In this document: in pieces, positions 6,998 through 13,257 of the stretch
Position numbering within the stretch: the first letter of the stretch is position 1
Layout: each line of letters begins with the position of its first letter
DNA from: Chlorobium sp.
GTDB lineage: Bacteria > Bacteroidota > Chlorobiia > Chlorobiales > Chlorobiaceae
Assembly (NCBI GenBank): GCA_026193435.1
Contig: JAPHUN010000179.1
Span: 1 to 14,634 of the forward strand
Direction of reading: 5' to 3'
DNA: 14,634 bases
Program-made: the position numbers and the translations under genes
Notes under the pieces: generated by a model
Told to the model about the DNA's origin: nothing
Databases searched by the model: none
What the model saw: only the letters and a program-made list of their open reading frames with translations

Positions 6998-7065
6998 GGC
7001 AATAGGGCTGTCAGGGTATTCTGCGCCTTTCTGTAAAGGCGTATGACAGCTCGAACTGTATTGCC
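6998..7065 (+). ncRNA. Three-tier stem-loop ahead of the permease
   Basis: Three perfect 7-bp stems nest within 68 nt. P1 is GGCAATA (6998-7004) with TATTGCC (7059-7065). P2 is GCTGTCA (7007-7013) with TGACAGC (7044-7050). P3 is CGCCTTT (7024-7030) with AAAGGCG (7035-7041), closed by the tetraloop CTGT. Internal loops are asymmetric: 2 versus 8 nt between P1 and P2, and 10 versus 2 nt between P2 and P3. It ends 28 nt before the permease start. I do not recognise a known riboswitch class. It may be a cis-acting RNA element or an extended repeat. Confidence 0.45.
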
Positions 7066-7092
7066 TGCCGTTCACAGTGAATCAATAATTGT

Positions 7093-7896
7093 ATGAAAAT
7101 GGGCAGTAAAGAAGACAATATACAGTCCGGCTCCGGCATGATTGTGGATTTTATAAAGGGTCGGGCGTTCTATCTCCTTGGTATTCTTCTCTTTCTCGCT
7201 GCCTGGCAGATCGCATGCACGCTGAAGGGCTTCGGCGATTTCAGTGAAGCATTTTCCCCTCTGTCAGCGGCTTTGGCTTTACTGGAAATGGCCAGGAACG
7301 GCGATATCCTGCACCATGCAATACCAAGTCTGCGCAGGGTACTGGTCAGTCTGAGCCTTGCAATAGTTTTCGCGCTTCCGACAGGGGTGCTTGTCGGCTA
7401 TTTCAGGCAGCTGGAACAGATCACCTATGTGCCCTTTCAGTTCATGCGTATGATCTCTCCGCTTGCCTGGATGCCTATTGCCATCATTATTTTCGGTGTC
7501 GGAGATGTATCGGTAACCTTTTTGCTCTGGCTTGTCGCGATCTGGCCGCTTATTCTCAATACCGTTCATGGTGCCGGAAGGGTCAGTCCCCTCTGGCTTA
7601 ATATGGCCAAAACCATGGGCGCGAAGGATATGGGTATTCTATCGAAAATCATCATTCCTGCAGCTATTCCGGATATGCTTACAGGACTGCGACTTGCGGT
7701 CGGTGTGAGCTGGATCATCCTTGTTCCTGCGGAGATGCTTGGTGTCCCGGACGGTCTGGGATACTTCATCCTCGATACGAGGGACAGGTTTCGCTATGAT
7801 CAGCTGATGGCGACCATATTCATCATAGGAGCGATTGGCTATCTGCTTGATTCCGCCAACCGATGGCTTATCAGTAAATTCGCATGGAAAATCTGA
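7093..7896 (+). CDS. ABC transporter permease, TauC/SsuC/NrtB-like
   Basis: This 267-residue inner-membrane protein has about six hydrophobic segments, near residues 27-42, 83-104, 122-136, 139-157, 199-216 and 240-254. The BPD-type coupling loop lies around 173-197, with TMGAKDMGILSKIIIPAAIP, the helix that docks on the ATPase. The C-terminal region has the family pattern SWIILVPAEMLGVPDGLGYFI. As a homodimer it would form the channel for the substrate delivered by the protein encoded upstream. A homodimeric permease would have to work with two different ATPases, unless another permease is encoded elsewhere. There is no strong ribosome-binding site, and a second in-frame ATG occurs at 7099. 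Its end overlaps the next gene by 13 nt if that gene starts at 7884. Confidence 0.9.
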   Translation: MKMGSKEDNIQSGSGMIVDFIKGRAFYLLGILLFLAAWQIACTLKGFGDFSEAFSPLSAALALLEMARNGDILHHAIPSLRRVLVSLSLAIVFALPTGVLVGYFRQLEQITYVPFQFMRMISPLAWMPIAIIIFGVGDVSVTFLLWLVAIWPLILNTVHGAGRVSPLWLNMAKTMGAKDMGILSKIIIPAAIPDMLTGLRLAVGVSWIILVPAEMLGVPDGLGYFILDTRDRFRYDQLMATIFIIGAIGYLLDSANRWLISKFAWKI

Positions 7897-8747
7897 AAAC
7901 CCGGAACATCACTATGGCAGAAGGTACTAACGATAAGGCCGGGAGCGGCAGAAGAAAAACGCTTATTTCCCTCTCAGGGGTGACGAAAAAATATCAGAAG
8001 AACGGTAAGGATCTCGAGGCGGTAAGCGGTTGCGATCTTGAGATAGCGGAAAACGAATTTCTGGTTATTGTCGGACCGACAGGGAGCGGAAAATCCACAC
8101 TCCTGAAAATGATCGCCGGGTTCGAGCCACCTACATCCGGTGAGATAAGGCTGGAGGGTGAACTGATAAAGGGGCCGGGAGCTGACCGGGGTATGATCTT
8201 TCAGGAGTACGCGCTGCTGCCCTGGCGGACTGTCCTGAAGAACGTTGAGCTCGGTCTCGAGCTGAAAGGCGTTTCAGGCGAGAAAGAAAAAAAAGCGCTT
8301 GCCATGAACTATATCGATATGGTCGGGCTGACATACGCTGCGGGCAAGTATCCTGTGGAGCTCTCCGGCGGGATGAAAAGACGGGCATCCCTTGCGATGA
8401 TTCTGGTTACAAAACCGAAGATACTGCTGATGGACGGGCCGTTCAACGCACTTGATTCCAAAACCAAGCTGACGCTGCACAATGAGATCGTGAGGATATG
8501 GGAGCATGAGCATAACACCATCATATTCGTGACCTCCGAGCTTGATGAGGCGGTGAAGCTCAGCGACCGTATCGCGGTGATGAACAAAAGAGGGCAGATT
8601 TCAAGGATTATTGACAATCCTCTTCCGCGTCCCAGATTCGGCAAGGAAGCCCTTGCTCCCGATTTTCATCACCGGTTTGTCGCACTGCGTGAAGAGGTGA
8701 TGAACGAGGTAAAGATTGGCGCCGGCCTTGAGGCGTGTACGATTTGA
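7884..8747 (+). CDS. ABC transporter ATPase, SsuB/TauB/NrtD-like, with degenerate Walker B and H-loop
   Basis: The 287-residue protein has Walker A GPTGSGKST (64-72), Q-loop Gln107 in FQEYALLPW, a canonical signature LSGGM (160-164), Walker B ILLMD (180-184) and D-loop ALD (189-191). Two catalytic residues are missing. Residue 185, glutamate in active ATPases, is Gly (codon GGG, 8436-8438). The H-loop histidine is Ser218 (FVTSELDEA, codon at 8535-8537). The segment after the signature, RRASLAMILVTKPK, also departs from the usual RVAIARAL. The subunit should bind ATP but hydrolyse poorly by itself, while still offering its intact signature to a partner. The ATPase encoded at 8939 has the opposite pattern. 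The start at 7884 overlaps the permease end; a later ATG at 7914 is possible. A repeat element separates it from its partner gene. Confidence 0.92.
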   Translation: MENLKTRNITMAEGTNDKAGSGRRKTLISLSGVTKKYQKNGKDLEAVSGCDLEIAENEFLVIVGPTGSGKSTLLKMIAGFEPPTSGEIRLEGELIKGPGADRGMIFQEYALLPWRTVLKNVELGLELKGVSGEKEKKALAMNYIDMVGLTYAAGKYPVELSGGMKRRASLAMILVTKPKILLMDGPFNALDSKTKLTLHNEIVRIWEHEHNTIIFVTSELDEAVKLSDRIAVMNKRGQISRIIDNPLPRPRFGKEALAPDFHHRFVALREEVMNEVKIGAGLEACTI

Positions 8748-8771
8748 GCGGAGCCCCCTGCGATATTCTCA

Positions 8772-8915
8772 AGGGCAGTTCTGAAACGTGTCATGAGCAA
8801 ACAAAGAGCAAGGAGAACGGAGCCGGGAAACCGTAGTGTACTGAGAGTACATGAGGATTTCGAGCACCGACTCATGCAGCAATCTGGATGCGCACTACGT
8901 TTTTAGAGGTGCCCT
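8772..8915 (-). repeat. 144-nt dispersed repeat, copy 2, inverted relative to copy 1
   Basis: Read on the minus strand it starts AGGGCACCTCTA and ends CCCT, the same ends as copy 1, and has exactly the same length. The 21-nt core at 8847-8867 is identical to copy 1. Its terminal inverted repeat is decayed on one side (AGGGCAGTTCT against AGAGGTGCCCT), unlike the perfect one of copy 1. It fills the gap between the two ATPase genes and reaches past position 8888, the first possible start of the second ATPase. An insertion inside the transporter operon is the simplest explanation. Confidence 0.8.
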
Positions 8916-8938
8916 CAATTGAAGGCAAAAACCGGAAA

Positions 8939-9754
8939 ATGGAAATGGAAAGAGACGGAACGGAAAATAAAACGCTTTTGGAGATGCGCGAAGTTTCAAA
9001 GACGTTCAGGAAAGACGGTAGTGATGTTCTCGTGCTCCAGGATGTCAATTTCAGTATTTGCGAGGGAGAGTTTGTCTGTATTCTCGGCCCGACGGGATGC
9101 GGAAAGTCCGTAACACTTCAGATTGTCGCTGGACTGATAGAGCAGACAACAGGTTCGGTTATCCTTGACGGAAAAGAGGAGCATGGCCCGGGCCCACACA
9201 AGGGAATGGTTTTTCAGGAGTACGCGCTTCTGCCATGGAGAAGCGTGGTTGAAAATGTGGAAATAGGGCTTGAACTGAGGGGCATTGACAAAAAAGAGAG
9301 GCGTCGAATCGCTCTTGAGCAGCTTGCGACTGTGGGGTTGAGCGGATCTGAAGAGCAGAAGGTTCATGAGATATCCGTGGGGATGAGGCAACGGGTGGCG
9401 ATAGCCCGAGCGCTGGCCAATGATCCGAAAATACTGCTCATGGATGAGCCGTTCGAGGCGCTTGACGCATTGACAAAGGAGGAAATGCAGATCCAGATCC
9501 TCAAAGTCTGGGAAAGAACCGGAACAACCATTCTGTTTGTGACCCACGATGTGGACGAGGCGATATTTCTCTCAGACAGGATATGCGTCATGGACATCAA
9601 CCCGGGCAGGGTGAAGAAGATGCTTGTCAACCAGCTTCCCAGACCACGTCACGAGTGTGTGAGCCGGACTGACAAGGCGTTCAACGATATGCGCGATGAG
9701 ATTATCAAACTGTACTCATCGCTCAAAGAAGAAGAGCTTGATCTCATTATCTGA
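8939..9754 (+). CDS. ABC transporter ATPase, SsuB/TauB/NrtD-like, with degenerate signature motif
   Basis: From this ATG the protein has 271 residues. An earlier in-frame ATG at 8888 adds 17 residues, but the first ten or so codons would come from the repeat, so 8939 (or 8945) is preferred; GAAGG lies at 8921. Using numbering from 8888, Walker A is GPTGCGKSV (68-76), Gln110 is in FQEYALLPW, Walker B is LLMDEP with catalytic Glu187, the D-loop is ALD, and His220 is in FVTHDVDEA. The signature is ISVGM (162-166) instead of LSGGM, with Val in place of the first signature glycine. Its nucleotide-binding side is therefore complete while the signature it offers to the partner is altered, the reverse of the ATPase at 7884. 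The following gene encodes a diheme cytochrome, 135 nt away. Confidence 0.92.
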   Translation: MEMERDGTENKTLLEMREVSKTFRKDGSDVLVLQDVNFSICEGEFVCILGPTGCGKSVTLQIVAGLIEQTTGSVILDGKEEHGPGPHKGMVFQEYALLPWRSVVENVEIGLELRGIDKKERRRIALEQLATVGLSGSEEQKVHEISVGMRQRVAIARALANDPKILLMDEPFEALDALTKEEMQIQILKVWERTGTTILFVTHDVDEAIFLSDRICVMDINPGRVKKMLVNQLPRPRHECVSRTDKAFNDMRDEIIKLYSSLKEEELDLII

Positions 9755-9773
9755 TGTAGCGTATCCCTTAATC

Positions 9774-9803
9774 GGCATCTCTGGTTAGGTACAGAGAATT
9801 GCC
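9774..9803 (+). repeat. Intercistronic hairpin before the cytochrome gene
   Basis: GGCA (9774-9777) with TGCC (9800-9803) and CTCTG (9779-9783) with CAGAG (9792-9796) form an interrupted stem with an 8-nt loop. No T-tract follows. It may separate the transporter mRNA from the cytochrome mRNA or be a processing site. Confidence 0.35.
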
Positions 9804-9889
9804 CTAATGTAAATCACGGCACTATGGCCATCTGTACACGTTGTTCTGAACGATTTGCTGACACTGGAGACGGAAAGAGGAATGCCGAC

Positions 9890-10642
9890 ATGCGCGATTC
9901 TGAGAGACGTCCAGCCGCATATTTCCTGATCAGGCTTCTGGTGCTGCTGTTTTTCCTTCCGGTAGTTCAGGCATGTCAGGAGGAGACACCTGCTTCAGGG
10001 CAAGCTGACGGGGAGAAGAACCTCATGGTTGCGGAACCTGTCCACCAGTCTGACCCGTTACAAGGTCTGAAACTGTATCTCGGGTACTGTTTTGTCTGTC
10101 ATGGTCAGAAAGGCGACGGCAATGGGCCGTATGCGTCGATGCTTTCCGCCAGACCTGCTGATTTTACCGACAGCACCTATTTCAAGCCCAAAACAGACAG
10201 TGAACTCTATGACTTTATCAGCAAAGGGGGGATAGCTCATGGCAAATCGATGCACATGAAACCCTTCGGCTTTCAGCTTACCGCTGATGAGATACAGAGT
10301 ACGGTTGACTATATCCGGGTTCTCAATCGTCATGAGCTGCTTGTAAAGGATGAAGGGCTTGATTACAGCGGTGAGGAGATCTACGTCAACTCCTGTGTCA
10401 TGTGTCATGGAGAAAAAGGTGAGGGAGACGGACGGGTGGCCAGGATGCTGAACCTGAAGATCAGGCCGCTCACGAACGACGTTCTCAATCAGTACAGCCC
10501 TGCAAAACTGTTCACTATTGTTGAAAAGGGTATTCCGGGAGATACAACCGGATCAGGAAAATACATGCCGTCATGGGGTGAGAGCCTTTCTGAACAGGAA
10601 ATCAGCAATGTCATTTTTTATCTGGATAGGTTCAGGAATTAG
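9890..10642 (+). CDS. Diheme cytochrome c, predicted lipoprotein
   Basis: From this start the protein has 250 residues. AGAGG at 9876-9880 lies 9 nt ahead, and a hydrophobic signal follows immediately, whereas the in-frame ATG at 9824 would put 22 polar residues before the signal. The signal ends in the lipobox VQAC, so Cys29 would be lipidated. Two class-I cytochrome c domains follow, with heme motifs CFVCH (67-71) and CVMCH (169-173), each continuing as HGxKGxGxG. Likely axial methionines are in HMKPFG (Met123) and YMPSWG (Met226). The two halves look like an internal duplication. It would be membrane-anchored and periplasmic, passing electrons between a membrane complex and soluble carriers. 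It cannot contact the cytoplasmic CooS-like protein directly, so its presence between the transporter and cooS suggests a linked membrane redox step. Confidence 0.92.
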   Translation: MRDSERRPAAYFLIRLLVLLFFLPVVQACQEETPASGQADGEKNLMVAEPVHQSDPLQGLKLYLGYCFVCHGQKGDGNGPYASMLSARPADFTDSTYFKPKTDSELYDFISKGGIAHGKSMHMKPFGFQLTADEIQSTVDYIRVLNRHELLVKDEGLDYSGEEIYVNSCVMCHGEKGEGDGRVARMLNLKIRPLTNDVLNQYSPAKLFTIVEKGIPGDTTGSGKYMPSWGESLSEQEISNVIFYLDRFRN

Positions 10643-10645
10643 GTG

Positions 10646-10690
10646 TGTGGCGGCAGGGTCATTGCGTGGCGCCGCTTCCGGGATGCCACA
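10646..10690 (+). repeat. Hairpin between cytochrome and cooS genes
   Basis: TGTGGC (10646-10651) pairs with GCCACA (10685-10690); an alternative stem is GCGGC (10650-10654) with GCCGC (10671-10675). There is no T-tract. It lies just after the cytochrome stop and 40 nt before cooS. Confidence 0.35.
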
Positions 10691-10730
10691 GGTACCAGTG
10701 CATGTAATAAAGGATTAAACGGAGAGCGGT

Positions 10731-12851
10731 ATGTCGGAGAGAAAGAAATACAGGTATGAAGATGAGCTGACCGGTTCACGCAATGCCCCCGAATACAAGC
10801 CGGGGATGCCTCTGAAAGACAGGATACGGATGGTACATCGTCTCAACTACAGCAAGGAAGAGATGGTCAGGCATACCGCCAACAAGGCGGTTGCCGAGAT
10901 GGTTGATTTTATGGGCAAACATGATATCTGCAACACCTTTGACCGGTTTGCCCAGCAGCATCCGCAGTGCGGTTACGGCCTCACGGGAGCATGTTGTGCT
11001 TTTTGTTCCTATGGTCCCTGCAGGGTCACGGAAAAAACACCTCTTACCGTCTGCGGTAAGGACGTAGACCTTGTTGTGGCTGGAAATGCGTTACGACGTC
11101 TTGCAGCCGGGCTGTCAGCGCATGGAGCTCATGCCCGTGAGGTTTTTATTTCACTCAAGGCGGCCGCAGAAGGTACCGCGCCCATACCTCTGAAATCCAG
11201 GGAAAAAGGCTATGCGGTAGCCAGGCTTCTCGGAATTGAAACAGACGGAAAGACCATAGAAAAAATCTGTGGGGAAATCGCTGATATTTTTATCGACGAC
11301 CTGCAGCGTGCCCTTCCCAAAGAACATAAAACGCTTAAAGCCCTTGCTCCGAAAGAGCGGGTGGATGTCTGGGAGAAGCTCGATATTATCCCCATCAGCG
11401 CCTACCACGAGTGTTTTGAAACAAACAATCTGACGAGCCACGGCACGGACTCCGACTTCGAAAGCCATATGCAGGCGTTTCTCCGGACGGTTCTTGCCTA
11501 TGCCATCACGACGGTGATCTCCACATCGCTGGCAACCGATATTGTCTACGGTATTCCGAAACGCTCTAAACTCAATGTGAATCTCGGCAGCATCGTCAGT
11601 GAAGGGTGTATCAATATCGGCCTCAACGGACACGCCCCTATGATCGCTTTCGCTATCTGCGATATTGTCGGCACGCCGCGTATCCTGGAAAAGGTCAAAA
11701 AGGCGAGGGCAAAGGATATCAAGCTCTATGGCATGTGCTGTACAGGCGGCGAATTTATTGAGCGTGATCTCGGCATTCCTCTCGTTGCCATGGCTTCTTC
11801 GGCAGAGATGGCTGTGGCGACCGGGGCGTTCGAAGCGATTGTTGTCGATCAGCAGGACGTGCTTCCGGGCATGATGCCGGTCGCAAAGCAGTTCCATACA
11901 AAAGTGATCACAACCTCTCCATCCGGCAGAAAAGAGGGGGCAATCGTCATTGAACTCGACTATTACATGAAGAACCTCGATAAACTCTACGACCTGGCCG
12001 AGGAGATCCTTGACATTGCAATCGACAACTATAAAAATCGCAACCCTGAAAGAGTCTATGTCCCAAAAGTGAGGGCAAAAGTTGAGATGGGATTCGGTGT
12101 TGAAGAGGTGATGAAGCTTTTCAACGGCTCTGCTCCGGACAGGAAGATCCACGGGCTTGCCGAACTGGTGAAATCAGGGAAGATCCGCGGGATCGTCAAC
12201 TTCGGTTCATGCGGCAACATTCGCGGGGCGGTGTTCGAACGCAACCAGATTATTATTGCCAAGCAGCTTATCAGGAACGATGTGCTGGTTACCTGCCACG
12301 GATGTTCCGGAATGGGACTGCTCTTTGCCGGTCTGGCACACCCCGACGCTTCATCGCTCTGCGGAGAAGGGCTGCGCGAAATTGTCGAGGCGAAAGCTAT
12401 TCCGCCGGTACTGCATGTGGGCGCATGCACCGACAGTACCCGTGCCGGGCAGATTATGGCCTTTACGGCCAACGCGGCGGGTGTTCCCAATCCCGCCATG
12501 CCGCTTGCCATGGTTGCCGCCGACCCCGCGGCGGAAAAAACCATGGGTGCTCGGTACTCGTTCATATTGCAGGGTATCGAGACATACTCCTGCGTGCAGG
12601 ACAACACCATCGCCTCAGACCGTTTTATGGACTATGTCGGCAACCGTATGCGCACGATGGTTGGAGCCGGAATGAACTGGGACCCCGACCCCTACCGGAC
12701 TGCGGAAGACATTCTCCGGATGCTCGATCAGAAGAGGGCCGCGCTCGGATGGCCGGTCCGGGACTATACTATCGGGACGAAGGAAGAGATAGAGGACGAG
12801 ATCCCGGATACGGTCGAGATCGGGCAGAGTTTGTGTTCGATAGCCCGCTGA
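10731..12851 (+). CDS. cooS: CooS-family protein (Ni-CODH fold) with Asp replacing a cluster-C cysteine
   Basis: This 706-residue protein is a CODH catalytic-subunit homologue, longer than the roughly 640 residues typical of CooS because of about 40 extra N-terminal and some C-terminal residues. By comparison with remembered Carboxydothermus CooS-II, the D-cluster cysteines are 80 and 88 and the B-cluster cysteines are 89, 92, 97 and 108. The last B-cluster spacing is 11 residues, against 14 in CooS-II. Catalytic-loop histidines are 131 and 134. Cluster C has His301 (NGHAP), Cys337 (MCCTGGE), Cys494 (GSCGN), Cys525 (HGCSG), Cys566 (GACTD) and Lys603 (AEKTMG). The sixth position, Cys333 of CooS-II in VVDVQC, is Asp376 in VVDQQD. 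CooS-V of C. hydrogenoformans, also lacking a canonical cysteine, holds an Fe-S-O hybrid cluster and neither oxidises CO nor reduces CO2. GGAG at 10721 with a 6-nt spacer sets the start. Whether this protein is a CODH is therefore open. Confidence 0.93.
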   Translation: MSERKKYRYEDELTGSRNAPEYKPGMPLKDRIRMVHRLNYSKEEMVRHTANKAVAEMVDFMGKHDICNTFDRFAQQHPQCGYGLTGACCAFCSYGPCRVTEKTPLTVCGKDVDLVVAGNALRRLAAGLSAHGAHAREVFISLKAAAEGTAPIPLKSREKGYAVARLLGIETDGKTIEKICGEIADIFIDDLQRALPKEHKTLKALAPKERVDVWEKLDIIPISAYHECFETNNLTSHGTDSDFESHMQAFLRTVLAYAITTVISTSLATDIVYGIPKRSKLNVNLGSIVSEGCINIGLNGHAPMIAFAICDIVGTPRILEKVKKARAKDIKLYGMCCTGGEFIERDLGIPLVAMASSAEMAVATGAFEAIVVDQQDVLPGMMPVAKQFHTKVITTSPSGRKEGAIVIELDYYMKNLDKLYDLAEEILDIAIDNYKNRNPERVYVPKVRAKVEMGFGVEEVMKLFNGSAPDRKIHGLAELVKSGKIRGIVNFGSCGNIRGAVFERNQIIIAKQLIRNDVLVTCHGCSGMGLLFAGLAHPDASSLCGEGLREIVEAKAIPPVLHVGACTDSTRAGQIMAFTANAAGVPNPAMPLAMVAADPAAEKTMGARYSFILQGIETYSCVQDNTIASDRFMDYVGNRMRTMVGAGMNWDPDPYRTAEDILRMLDQKRAALGWPVRDYTIGTKEEIEDEIPDTVEIGQSLCSIAR

Positions 12852-12872
12852 CAGGAATAAAAGTTAGAAACG

Positions 12873-13175
12873 ATGCTTTTTGATATCGAAAAACAGGTTG
12901 CGGGCCGCTGGTATATAGACAAACACGAGGTCTGCCCGGGGTGCCCCTTTTATGGACAGGCAGAGGATGAGGAGTCGTTCTGCATCATGCGTCAGGATCC
13001 TCCGGGATGCGCAATAGCCGTCATTTCAAGAAGGTTTGAAAAAATAAGATTCTATAAGACGAGAGTACATGCGGCATGTCATGACCTTCAAAAATCTCCT
13101 GGTACAGGTGTTCGCATAAACACAATCCAGCAGGCACGGCTGATATGTGCCGCACCGCGAGATGTCTTTTTCTGA
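12873..13175 (+). CDS. Small cysteine-rich protein following cooS
   Basis: I do not recognise a family for this 100-residue protein. The N-terminal half has four cysteines, C21-x2-C24 in HEVCPGCPF and then Cys37 and Cys46; the C-terminal half has Cys69 and Cys91. The opening GRWYIDKHEVCPGC faintly resembles the start of single-cluster ferredoxins, but the third cysteine of such a motif is missing and the C-terminal CP motif is absent, so a degenerate ferredoxin or a metal-binding partner are only possibilities. It begins 21 nt after the cooS stop and probably shares its transcript. Canonical CODH operons put the ferredoxin-like CooF next to CooS, so this could be its replacement; that is inference. 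The ribosome-binding site is weak, and no signal peptide is present. Confidence 0.6.
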   Translation: MLFDIEKQVAGRWYIDKHEVCPGCPFYGQAEDEESFCIMRQDPPGCAIAVISRRFEKIRFYKTRVHAACHDLQKSPGTGVRINTIQQARLICAAPRDVFF

Positions 13176-13178
13176 TGA

Positions 13179-13206
13179 CCTGCCTGATAGGATCGGCAGG
13201 TTTATC
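13179..13206 (+). terminator. Possible terminator of the cooS cluster
   Basis: CCTGCC (13179-13184) pairs with GGCAGG (13195-13200), continued by GAT/ATC past a one-base bulge, with a 3-nt loop. Only TTTAT follows, so termination would be weak. It begins right after the stop of the small Cys-rich gene and lies before the symporter gene, which supports an operon boundary here. Confidence 0.45.
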
Positions 13207-13257
13207 CTGATCGTTTTGTTATTTTTCGATGATTAACCATCATTAAATCAGGAAAAT

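Noticed and set aside
9824..9889. Earlier start of the diheme cytochrome at 9824
   Set aside because: It would put 22 polar residues before the signal peptide; the ATG at 9890 has AGAGG upstream and starts the signal directly.
11151..12152. Long minus-strand open frame of 333 codons inside cooS
   Set aside because: It is antisense to the CooS-like gene, with no recognisable domain or start signal.
13063..13073. Possible third repeat fragment (GAGAGTACATG, as in copy 2)
   Set aside because: The match is only 11 bases inside a coding region, with no similarity on either side.
13232..13244. TGATTAACCATCA ahead of the symporter as an FNR/CRP-type site
   Set aside because: The half-site spacing is 5 nt where the FNR consensus has 4, and the flanking bases do not fit; not supported.
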